Origin: Flaviramulus sp.
Lineage (GTDB): Bacteria; Bacteroidota; Bacteroidia; Flavobacteriales; Flavobacteriaceae
Length of the DNA: 64,000 nucleotides
Direction: 5' to 3'
Assembly (NCBI GenBank): GCA_030731745.1
Contig: JANQTJ010000012.1
Location: 1 to 64,000, forward strand
Positions 1 to 7,713 of this stretch are shown piece after piece; the first letter of the stretch is position 1; the number at the start of each line of letters is the position of its first letter. Position numbers and translations under genes: made by a program. Below the pieces are notes generated by a model, which made no database searches, was not told the origin of the DNA, and saw nothing but the letters and a program-made list of their open reading frames with translations.

Positions 1-30
1 AAATATTAACATTTTTTAAAGTTAATATTG

Positions 31-93
31 CCTTGAATTCCTTGAATTCCTTGAATTCCTTGAATTCCTTGAATTCTTTGGATTTCTTGAATT
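31..93. repeat. 9-bp tandem repeat, seven copies
   Basis: The unit CCTTGAATT is repeated five times perfectly (31-75) and twice with changes (CTTTGGATT, TCTTGAATT). The array ends about 70 bases before the ATG of the sigma-54 activator, so it lies in its promoter or leader region. A copy-number change would alter promoter spacing without touching the reading frame. No function is shown by the sequence. Confidence 0.9.
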
Positions 94-163
94 TTTTAGT
101 TATTTTTAACTCTCTCTCACATGAAATTTTTTAGTTAGTTAGCTATCGTTCTAAAATTTAATT

Positions 164-3100
164 ATGGAAGAGAATAAAATAAAAAAATCAGATAATAAAA
201 ATTCAAAAGAGATTCAAGAATTCTTGTCTTCTGATTTTGCAAATTTGGTTGTTAATACTACAGAAGATGCTATTGTGTCAACTGATCTAGATGGTATCAT
301 TACTTTCTGGAATCAAGGTTCTGTAGATCTTTTTTCTTATTCCAAAGAAGAAGCTCTTGGGAAGCATGTTTCCATGCTTTATAGAGAACAAGACCTACCG
401 TTGTTAATTTCAAAATTAGAACAGGTAATCCAGGGAGGAAATGTTTCTAGTTCAGAAATAATTTATTTAGATAAATATAAAAACGAGATAGTTACATTAT
501 GCTCCATTTGCGGGCTCAAAGACGAAAATGGAAAAGTTTATGAGTTAGTTGGTATTACAAAAGATATCACTAAACAAAGAATTGCCTTATCTAAACTTAA
601 AGAAATTGATTTTTTGTACACCTCTGCTTTTAATGTTTTAATAGAGGGTTTTATTATACAAGATACATCTCTAAAAGCTATTTCTGCAAATCAAGCAGCC
701 TCAGATATTTTAGGTATTACACTAGAAGAGATTTTAAATAGAGAATCAACAGATTTAGAACGAGACTCTCTACACGAAGATGGTACGCCCTTTAAAAGAG
801 AAGACCATCCCAGTGTCAAAACATTACTAACAGGTAAAGCTTATCTTAATCAAATAATAAACATTAAATCTGGTGATGGTAATCGAAAATGGATTTCTGT
901 TAACTCACAACCTTTTATTGAAAATGGTATTTTAAAGTATGTAGTAACAACAATAACAGATATAACTTTACAAAAAATCACAGACATAAAATTAAAAGAA
1001 ACAGAGCGTTTATTTGGTTCTACAATTAACTCTATTTCAGAAGGATATCTTGTACTTGATGCCAATGCCAAAATTTTATCAGAGAATAAAGCAGCCTCAG
1101 ATATTTTGGGTTTAACTATGGGGCAGTTAGTTGGTAAAGATGCTTTTGATCCAAGATGGAAAGCGCTGCATGAGGATGGATCAGAATTTAAACCAGAAGA
1201 TTTTCCTAGCGTAAAGAGCTCTGTTACGGGTAAGGCTTATTATAATGAGTTAATGAATATTCATTGTGGTGATGGTGTTAGAAAATGGATATCTATTAAT
1301 TCCCAGCCTGTTTATTATGGTAAAAATTTAAAATATGTAGTAGTTACTTTTTCAGACATCACAGAACAGAAAATATCAGAACAAAATTTAAAAGAATCTG
1401 AACAAAAATTTCTTAAATCTTTTGAGAATTCTCCTATCCCCGTTTCAATATTAAATTTTAAAACAGGAAAGCGAATTGATGTTAATAATGCTTTTTGTGA
1501 AGTTTTTGGTTACACAAAGGAAGAATTATTGAGTGTAGATAGTTTTTTGAAAAACAATATTACTGTTTTAGAAGATTTAAAAAAAATTCACACTAAAATA
1601 TATAAAGTTGGCTTTTTAAATAATCATCCTTCTAGAATGATTACCAAATCTGGTGAAATTCGAGATGTATTATATAGTGCAACCAAATTATATCCTGATA
1701 ATGACGATATTTTTATTGGGGCTTCTTTAGATATTACAGAGTTAAAAAATACCCAAGAGGAACTTAAGGAATCCCTATCTAAAAACGAATTAGCCATTGA
1801 AAGTGCCGAATTGGGTGTATGGGAATACGATACTTCAAGCAATTACCTTTCTTGGAATGATAAACAATTAGAGTTTTATGGTATTAAGCGTACAGAATTT
1901 AAAAACAGTTTAAAACAATGGTTCGAATTTGTACACCCCGATGATGTTGATTATATAGATAAATGTATTAAAAGCATTCTTGTAGATTTTAAAAAAAGAA
2001 ATAATATTGATTTTAGAATTATTAGACAAGGTGGAGAAATTAGATATTTAAATGGATCTGCAACCCCAATTGTTGTTGATGATGTTTTGGTTAAGTTAAT
2101 AGGCGTAGTAAAAGATGTTACAAGTGTAAAAATAGCCGAAGATGAATTAAGAGAAGTTTTATCTCAAAATAGATTAGCTATTGAGATGGCTAAACTAGGT
2201 GTTTGGGAGTTTAGTTTTGAAACCGGACAACTAACTTGGAATGACACCCATTTAGAGTTTTATGGTATTACCCGAAATGAGTTTAATATGGATTTAAACG
2301 CGTGGCGCACACAAGTGCATCCAGATGATATTGAATATGCAGATAAACGTTTTGCTGATGCTTTTGAAAGTAATAAAACCATACAAGGTATTGAGTTTAG
2401 GATTTTTAGACCTAACGGAGAGTTAAGGTACTTAAGTGGTTCTGCAACGCCAGTTTTTAATAATGGAGTTCGAGTTAAGTTAATTGGTATAGTTAACGAT
2501 ATTACCGATGAAAAATTAAGAATCGAAAAAATTAGAATAAGTGAGGTGCGCTACCGTACCTTATTTGAAACGGCAAGAGATGCTTTGTTTTTGGTAGATC
2601 AAGAAATAGTAGTAGATGTAAATTTATCTACTACAAAATTATTTGGTTTTAAGTATTCTTCAGAAATTATAGGAAGAAAAATATGGGAGTTTGCCCCACA
2701 AAATCAAAGTAATGGCATAATCACAGAAGAAGCAGTTAAATCAATTTATGAGTCATTAACTGAAGGTCGTGAAGTTTCGGAAATATTTACACTTACCAAA
2801 AAAGATGGTAGTGAATTTTTGGCTGAGGTTCGATTAAACAACTTTTTTCATAACGGACAATCTAGTATTTTAACTATAGTTAGAGATGTTACTGAAAAAA
2901 TTGCTACAGAAAATGAATTAAAAGCTGCTTTTGAAGAAATTAAAGGACTTAAACAAGAGTTAGAAGCAGAAAACCTGTATTTAAAACAAGAACTAAAACT
3001 TGATAATAATTTTGAAGAAATTATAGGGAGTAGTACTTCGTTAAAGAAAATACTAAAACAGGTTGAGCAAGTTGCAAAAACCGATTCTACGGTATTAATT

Positions 3101-3946
3101 CTAGGAGAAACAGGTACAGGTAAAGAGTTAATAGCTAAAGCTATTCACAAAGCCAGTGATAGAGCAAATAAACCACTTGTAAAAGTAAATTGTGCGTCTC
3201 TACCTTCAGAATTAATTGAAAGCGAACTTTTTGGGCATGAAAAAGGCTCTTTTACAGGTGCTATAAATAAAAAAATAGGCCGTTTTGAGCTGGCCGATGG
3301 TGGTACTATTTTTCTTGATGAAATAGGCGAGCTGCCTATAGATATGCAAACACGTTTACTAAGAGTATTACAAGAAAATGAGTTTGAACGTGTAGGAGGT
3401 GAAAAAACAATAAAAGTAGATGTAAGAGTATTGGCTGCAACAAATAGAGATTTAGTTAAGTTTGTATCAGATGGTAAATTTAGGCAAGATTTGTATTATA
3501 GATTAAATGTATTTCCTATAACATGCCCACCATTAAGAAATAGACAAGATGATATTCCAGATTTGGTTAATCATTTTATTACTAAATACAACCATAAAGT
3601 ACAGGGTAAAATAAAATCTGTGGGTAGTTTGATTATAGAAAAGCTACTAAAATATAAATGGCCAGGTAATATTAGAGAATTAGAGCATGTAATTGAGCGT
3701 GCAGTTATTGTGAGTGTTGGAAGTAAATTGCAAATTGGTAGTTGGTTTCTAGATAATAGTGTTGAGTTGCCCCTTGATGATAAGTTTAAAACCCTAGAAG
3801 CTTTTGAAAAAGAATATATTTTAAAAGTTTTAACAGAAACTAATTGGAAAATTAGAGGTAAAAATGGCGCTTCTGAAATTTTAGGTATGAAACCAACCAC
3901 TTTGGAATCTCGCATTAAAAAACTAGAAATTGCCAAGAAAAATTAA
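164..3946 (+). CDS. Multi-PAS sigma-54-dependent transcriptional activator
   Basis: Predicted cytoplasmic enhancer-binding protein that uses ATP to open sigma-54 polymerase complexes after sensing a signal through PAS domains. About seven PAS domains fill residues 25-915, followed by a short coiled coil (about 920-955). The AAA+ domain shows Walker A GETGTGKE at 981-988, the sigma-54 contact loop GSFTGA at 1028-1033 (usual form GAFTGA) and Walker B ending in Asp1052-Glu1053. A Fis-type helix-turn-helix lies in the last 50 residues. PAS 2 and PAS 3 are near copies of each other (shared GKAY, GDG and RKWIS segments), as are PAS 5 and PAS 6 (shared LGVWE and SATP segments), which points to internal duplication. 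There is no receiver domain and no membrane segment. Two sigma-54 promoters lie just downstream, so these neighbours are likely targets. The signal is unknown. Confidence 0.93.
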   Translation: MEENKIKKSDNKNSKEIQEFLSSDFANLVVNTTEDAIVSTDLDGIITFWNQGSVDLFSYSKEEALGKHVSMLYREQDLPLLISKLEQVIQGGNVSSSEIIYLDKYKNEIVTLCSICGLKDENGKVYELVGITKDITKQRIALSKLKEIDFLYTSAFNVLIEGFIIQDTSLKAISANQAASDILGITLEEILNRESTDLERDSLHEDGTPFKREDHPSVKTLLTGKAYLNQIINIKSGDGNRKWISVNSQPFIENGILKYVVTTITDITLQKITDIKLKETERLFGSTINSISEGYLVLDANAKILSENKAASDILGLTMGQLVGKDAFDPRWKALHEDGSEFKPEDFPSVKSSVTGKAYYNELMNIHCGDGVRKWISINSQPVYYGKNLKYVVVTFSDITEQKISEQNLKESEQKFLKSFENSPIPVSILNFKTGKRIDVNNAFCEVFGYTKEELLSVDSFLKNNITVLEDLKKIHTKIYKVGFLNNHPSRMITKSGEIRDVLYSATKLYPDNDDIFIGASLDITELKNTQEELKESLSKNELAIESAELGVWEYDTSSNYLSWNDKQLEFYGIKRTEFKNSLKQWFEFVHPDDVDYIDKCIKSILVDFKKRNNIDFRIIRQGGEIRYLNGSATPIVVDDVLVKLIGVVKDVTSVKIAEDELREVLSQNRLAIEMAKLGVWEFSFETGQLTWNDTHLEFYGITRNEFNMDLNAWRTQVHPDDIEYADKRFADAFESNKTIQGIEFRIFRPNGELRYLSGSATPVFNNGVRVKLIGIVNDITDEKLRIEKIRISEVRYRTLFETARDALFLVDQEIVVDVNLSTTKLFGFKYSSEIIGRKIWEFAPQNQSNGIITEEAVKSIYESLTEGREVSEIFTLTKKDGSEFLAEVRLNNFFHNGQSSILTIVRDVTEKIATENELKAAFEEIKGLKQELEAENLYLKQELKLDNNFEEIIGSSTSLKKILKQVEQVAKTDSTVLILGETGTGKELIAKAIHKASDRANKPLVKVNCASLPSELIESELFGHEKGSFTGAINKKIGRFELADGGTIFLDEIGELPIDMQTRLLRVLQENEFERVGGEKTIKVDVRVLAATNRDLVKFVSDGKFRQDLYYRLNVFPITCPPLRNRQDDIPDLVNHFITKYNHKVQGKIKSVGSLIIEKLLKYKWPGNIRELEHVIERAVIVSVGSKLQIGSWFLDNSVELPLDDKFKTLEAFEKEYILKVLTETNWKIRGKNGASEILGMKPTTLESRIKKLEIAKKN

Positions 3947-3961
3947 TTGTTTTTAACTCTT

Positions 3962-4008
3962 AAAAACTCCGATATTTCGTGCAACTATGAAATGTCGGAG
4001 TTTTTTTA
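3962..4008 (+). terminator. Rho-independent terminator after the sigma-54 activator
   Basis: Arms 3962-3978 and 3988-4004 form a stem of about 17 pairs with one G-U pair and a 10-base loop, followed by a run of T. The hairpin resembles the one at 7203-7246 in arm sequence (AAAAACT.CGATATTT) and in the loop core AACTA. Confidence 0.88.
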
Positions 4009-4099
4009 TTTAAGTGTTTTAGCTTTTTTTTTAGAGGATAAAAAACTAAAAGCCTATTGGTTAGCAAGTTGTGAATTAATTTAGCCTCTTATTTTACTT

Positions 4100-4114
4100 T
4101 GGCATCTCATTTGC
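4100..4114 (+). promoter_or_regulatory. Sigma-54 (-24/-12) promoter of the hybrid kinase gene
   Basis: TGGCATCTCATTTGC fits the sigma-54 consensus TGGCAC(N5)TTGC with the exact 12-base GG-to-GC spacing. Transcription would start near 4126, about 50 bases before the kinase ATG at 4177. The bases after it (CTTATATATT) are shared with the second sigma-54 promoter at 7338. Confidence 0.75.
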
Positions 4115-4176
4115 CTTATATATTACTCTCATTAAAAACAACGGTCCCAATTTTTTAATCATTGTTAAAGAAAAAT

Positions 4177-6972
4177 ATGAATCAATTTTTACTATCTAAA
4201 AAGAGAGGGTTTATGAGAAGATCTTTACTATTATCTGATAAAAAAGCAGTGTGCGATTTAGAGTATCATAAATTGTTAAAAAAAACATATCAGCTATACG
4301 ATGATCCAGTCATTGTTTTCGATTTAAATAATTACGAAATAGTTACAGCTAACGATGCGTTTTTACAAGTTTTTCAATATGCTTCAGATGATTTCTTGGA
4401 TTTAAAAATTAATGATTTAGATATTTTTCAGGATGCTGCTAAACTTAAAACCATCATTACCGTATTAAAGGAATATGGGTTTCTAAAGCAACATGTGCTT
4501 CAAATTAATTCTAAGAGAACGGTATTATTTAATGCGATTGTAGAATCTGGTAATGATGAATTGTACGCCTTATGTATGTTAAAAGATATTACAGAAAAGA
4601 AAGATGTTGAAAATGTAAATTTTTTATATGAGCAACAATTTGGTAAAGATTTTTTTTCAAAACGTATTTCTGATAGTGAGGGGAAATATAATGAGTTAAT
4701 AGAAAATGCTATTGCGGCCTCTACCACAACTACAGATGGAGAAATTGTATATGCAAACAAAACCTATGCAAATATGTTTGGTTTTGAAACTGCTGATGAG
4801 ATAATTTCTAAAAATGTTAATGGAAATACCGACAGTTCTTTTCGTTGGAAAAATCCATTAAAAAGGCAATTATTATTAAGAAAACTTAATAAGAAAGGTT
4901 TAGTTGATAAATTTACATGCACATTTATAAATAATAAAGGTGAAGACGTTTATATTTTGCTTACTGCTAAATTATCAAATAATTTAATTTACAGCATATC
5001 TGTTGATATAACTAAAGAAGTTGAGGTAAAGAAAATTGTAAAAGATAACCAAGAGCGGTTTAAAGCTTTATATGATAATGCTGTAGCAGCCTTAATTAGA
5101 ACCGATGCTAAAAACGAAAAAGTTATTGAAGCTAATAAAGCGGCTGCCTTTTTGTTTGGATACGAATCCATAAATGAATTTAAAGAAAAATTTACTGTTG
5201 ATCATTTTATAAAACCACCCTTATATTCGTTTTTAGAACAGCTTAAAAAATATGGTCGTTTAGAAAAGCGAGAAATACATTGTAAAGCAAAAGATGGGCA
5301 AGAATTTTGGATTGAGGCTTCATTAAAATTAAATAAAGAAAATGCCTTTATAGATTGGGTATGTATCGATATTACTTCAAAAAAACAAATGGTTTTGGAG
5401 CTGGATTTAGCTAATGAGAAAACAGAGAAAAATGAAGTTTTATACCGTGGTCTTTTTGATAATTTAAGCGCAGGTGTTGTTGTGCATGCAAACGACACTT
5501 CTATAGCCATGGCTAATAATAGAGCTTCAGAATTACTAGGAGTAACACTAGATCAATTACAGGGTAAAACAGCCATGGATAAAGATTGGTTTTTTACAGA
5601 TTTTAATAATATCAAATTACCTATTGATAAATATCCAGTAAATATTATAAAACAAACAAAGGCGCCAATTAAAGATTTTATAGCTGGTGTTAATAGGCCA
5701 AAAACGAAAGATAAAGTTTGGTTAATGGTAAATGGCTTTCCTGTTATAGATAAATCAGGCGAAATAACAGAAATCGTAATAAGTTTTGTTGATTTTACAG
5801 ATCGAAAAGTAGCCGAAGATAATCTTATTGAAGCTAAAGAAAAAGCAGAACAAAGTGATAGGCTAAAATCGGCATTTTTAACAAATATGAGCCACGAGAT
5901 ACGAACCCCAATGAATGGTATTCTCGGATTTACAAATCTTTTAAAAGATACTAATATATCTGGCGCAGAACAGCAAGAGTATATTAAAATAATTGAGGAA
6001 AGCGGCGATAGAATGCTTAAAACTATTCAGGATATTATTGATATTTCAAAAATAGAAAGTGGTGTTGTTAAATTGAATTATTCAAAAGTAAATTTAAATG
6101 AAAAATTAAATTATTTACACGATTTTTTTAAGATTGAAGCAAATAGTAAAGGACTTGATATTTTCTATGAAAATGAGTTGTTAAATAATAACCTAGTTAT
6201 TAATTCTGATAAACATAAGATAACCTCGATTTTAACAAAATTAATTAAAAATGCCATTAAGTATACCAATAAAGGCAGTATAACTTTTGGTTGTAAACTT
6301 GCAAATGTTGCAGGCGAAAAAATGATAGAGTTTATTGTAAAAGATACAGGAATCGGGATTGCAGAAGATAAGAAAAAAATTATTTTTGATCGATTTATTC
6401 AAGCCGATATGAGTGATAATAGAGTTTATGAGGGGTCTGGTTTAGGCTTGTCTATAGCTAAAGCTTACGCTGATATGCTTTATGGAAAAATATTAGTTGA
6501 AAGTAAAATAGGTAAAGGCTCGGAGTTTCGTTTTGTTTTACCGTATGAATGTGTTGATGAAAAGATTGATATAATAAACAGAAGCAATAATAATTTTAGT
6601 GATATTAAGAAGTTGAAAATACTTGTTGTTGATGATGAGAATTTTGTAAGAACTTTTCTCGGGATTTTACTTAAAGATATTAGCAAAGAGATGTTGTATG
6701 CCACAGATGGTCTTGAGGCTATAGAAATTGCAAAGGAGCACTCAGATATTGATTTAATTTTAATGGATATTAGAATGCCAGGAATTGATGGCTTTGAGGC
6801 AACGAAAAGTATAAGAGAGTTTAATAAAGATTCACTTATAATTATACAATCTGCATTTGTTGAAAATGGCGTCTATGAAAAAGCTAAAGAAGTGGGTGCT
6901 GATAATTATGTTACAAAACCAATAATAAAACAAAAGCTGTTTAGTATTTTAAGAGAGAAGTTTTCAGAATAA
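4177..6972 (+). CDS. PAS-rich hybrid sensor histidine kinase with receiver domain
   Basis: Soluble-looking sensor kinase of about 931 residues. About four PAS domains occupy residues 15-530, then a short coiled coil leads into the HisKA domain with the H-box SHEIRTPMNGILGF (phospho-His at about 573). The ATPase domain carries the N, G1 (DTGIGI) and G2 (GSGLGL) boxes, and a C-terminal receiver has phospho-Asp at about 864 (LMDIRMPG). There is no membrane span or DNA-binding domain, so the output must pass to another protein. I chose the ATG at 4177; a TTG at 4162 would add five residues. It follows a sigma-54 promoter and the multi-PAS activator, and may act in the same pathway, although that activator has no receiver domain. 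A structured RNA element begins ten bases after the stop. Confidence 0.92.
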   Translation: MNQFLLSKKRGFMRRSLLLSDKKAVCDLEYHKLLKKTYQLYDDPVIVFDLNNYEIVTANDAFLQVFQYASDDFLDLKINDLDIFQDAAKLKTIITVLKEYGFLKQHVLQINSKRTVLFNAIVESGNDELYALCMLKDITEKKDVENVNFLYEQQFGKDFFSKRISDSEGKYNELIENAIAASTTTTDGEIVYANKTYANMFGFETADEIISKNVNGNTDSSFRWKNPLKRQLLLRKLNKKGLVDKFTCTFINNKGEDVYILLTAKLSNNLIYSISVDITKEVEVKKIVKDNQERFKALYDNAVAALIRTDAKNEKVIEANKAAAFLFGYESINEFKEKFTVDHFIKPPLYSFLEQLKKYGRLEKREIHCKAKDGQEFWIEASLKLNKENAFIDWVCIDITSKKQMVLELDLANEKTEKNEVLYRGLFDNLSAGVVVHANDTSIAMANNRASELLGVTLDQLQGKTAMDKDWFFTDFNNIKLPIDKYPVNIIKQTKAPIKDFIAGVNRPKTKDKVWLMVNGFPVIDKSGEITEIVISFVDFTDRKVAEDNLIEAKEKAEQSDRLKSAFLTNMSHEIRTPMNGILGFTNLLKDTNISGAEQQEYIKIIEESGDRMLKTIQDIIDISKIESGVVKLNYSKVNLNEKLNYLHDFFKIEANSKGLDIFYENELLNNNLVINSDKHKITSILTKLIKNAIKYTNKGSITFGCKLANVAGEKMIEFIVKDTGIGIAEDKKKIIFDRFIQADMSDNRVYEGSGLGLSIAKAYADMLYGKILVESKIGKGSEFRFVLPYECVDEKIDIINRSNNNFSDIKKLKILVVDDENFVRTFLGILLKDISKEMLYATDGLEAIEIAKEHSDIDLILMDIRMPGIDGFEATKSIREFNKDSLIIIQSAFVENGVYEKAKEVGADNYVTKPIIKQKLFSILREKFSE

Positions 6973-6982
6973 GTAATAAGTT

Positions 6983-7106
6983 AATTTAAAACAATTTAGT
7001 TTGGGTTATTGTGTTTTAAATTATATAACGAAATAGGTATTTGAGAGTATCCCTATTTCTTTTTAGCGAAGAGCGCAAGGTGAGAGACTGCGCTCTTCTT
7101 TTTTTT
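6983..7106 (+). ncRNA. Three-hairpin structured RNA element, copy A (3' UTR of the kinase gene)
   Basis: Three hairpins in series. P1: arms 6983-6995 and 7008-7022 with a 2-base bulge, loop holding TAGTTTGGG (6997-7005). P2: arms 7030-7040 and 7049-7059 with one mismatch, loop TTGAGAGT (7041-7048). P3: arms 7071-7077 and 7089-7095 (extended by two pairs), loop AGGTGAGAGAC, then a T-rich tract, so P3 also serves as terminator. The same three loops recur at 7403-7526, where the P1 and P2 stems have different sequence but still pair. Such covariation argues for a selected RNA structure. The element could be a processed 3' UTR small RNA or have its own promoter. I could not tie it to a known family; the Rfam Flavo-1 motif is worth comparing. 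Confidence 0.68.
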
Positions 7107-7202
7107 AAATCGATAAGATGAATTGGATTTAGGCTAAATTAAAGGTTAAAAATACGTTGCAAAAATAATATGTAATAATTAAAATGTTAATTAGCCTAAA
7201 TT

Positions 7203-7246
7203 AAAAACTACGATATTTAGTAACTACACGAAATATCGTAGTTTTT
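7203..7246 (+). terminator. Perfect 16-bp hairpin, terminator-like, between the two RNA copies
   Basis: Arms 7203-7218 and 7231-7246 pair perfectly around a 12-base loop, and the second arm ends in TTTTT. It resembles the hairpin after the sigma-54 activator (3962-4008). Both copies sit about 90 bases upstream of a sigma-54 promoter, so the hairpin and promoter may have been duplicated as a unit. The A-rich first arm means it could also work on the minus strand. Confidence 0.6.
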
Positions 7247-7337
7247 AATTAATTTTAATCAGGATTAAAATATTTTTACAAAATTTAATTAACTGATTTA
7301 TAATATTTTATAAGTTTTTTTCATCACTTTATAGTTT

Positions 7338-7352
7338 TGGCACCAAAGTTGC
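7338..7352 (+). promoter_or_regulatory. Sigma-54 (-24/-12) promoter upstream of RNA copy B
   Basis: TGGCACCAAAGTTGC followed by T is an almost ideal sigma-54 site with correct spacing. Transcription would start near 7364. The first thing downstream is the structured RNA at 7403-7526, not a reading frame; the nearest start codon of a supported gene is about 350 bases away. Confidence 0.8.
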
Positions 7353-7363
7353 TTATATATTGT

Positions 7364-7526
7364 AGTAATTATTCCTATTTAGATATTAATAGCTAAAATT
7401 AAAATTTGAGGAGTGCTATAGTTTGGGACTACTTAACTCTTCAAATTAAAAGTTGTATTGAGAGTTACAACTTTATTAATCTTTTAAGATGAGCGCAAGG
7501 TGAGAGACTGCGCTCTTCTTCTTTTT
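7364..7526 (+). ncRNA. Three-hairpin structured RNA, copy B, predicted sigma-54-dependent small RNA
   Basis: The start is inferred from the sigma-54 promoter and the end from the terminator hairpin, giving about 160 nucleotides. P1: arms 7403-7414 and 7436-7447 (12 pairs with one G-U), with an inner TAGT/ACTA stem and the conserved TAGTTTGGG at 7419-7427. P2: perfect 9-bp arms 7449-7457 and 7466-7474, loop TTGAGAGT. P3: arms 7491-7497 and 7509-7515, loop AGGTGAGAGAC, then TTCTTCTTTTT. The loops of P2 and P3 match copy A exactly. It could be a free small RNA or a leader that attenuates the lipoprotein gene starting near 7714. Confidence 0.65.
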
Positions 7527-7713
7527 ATAACCTTTCTTAAAACATTTAAACATTATTATTCGTTTTATAGTTATACCAAAAATTTATTCTACCTTGTTAA
7601 AACTTCCATTAAAAATTTACTATGGTATAATGTGTTTCATAATTACAAATTAAAATTCGCCTTTTATTTTGTAGACCAAAAAGTAAATTTTCAACATGAA
7701 TAATTATGAAATT

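Noticed and set aside
31-93. CRISPR-like array
   Set aside because: Units are 9 bp and directly adjacent with no spacers, and no cas genes are present.
3571-3936. 121-codon open frame antisense to the sigma-54 activator
   Set aside because: It lies fully within a well-supported gene on the other strand, as do other antisense frames in this window such as 15764-16063 and 30982-31302.
4081-4087. TTAGCCT before the first sigma-54 promoter as an enhancer site
   Set aside because: It is only 13 bases from the -24 element, too near for a normal sigma-54 activator site.
7500-7703. 67-codon open frame between RNA copy B and the GH130-like gene
   Set aside because: Its GTG start lies in the terminator loop of the RNA element, its composition is that of random AT-rich DNA, and it overlaps the true downstream start.
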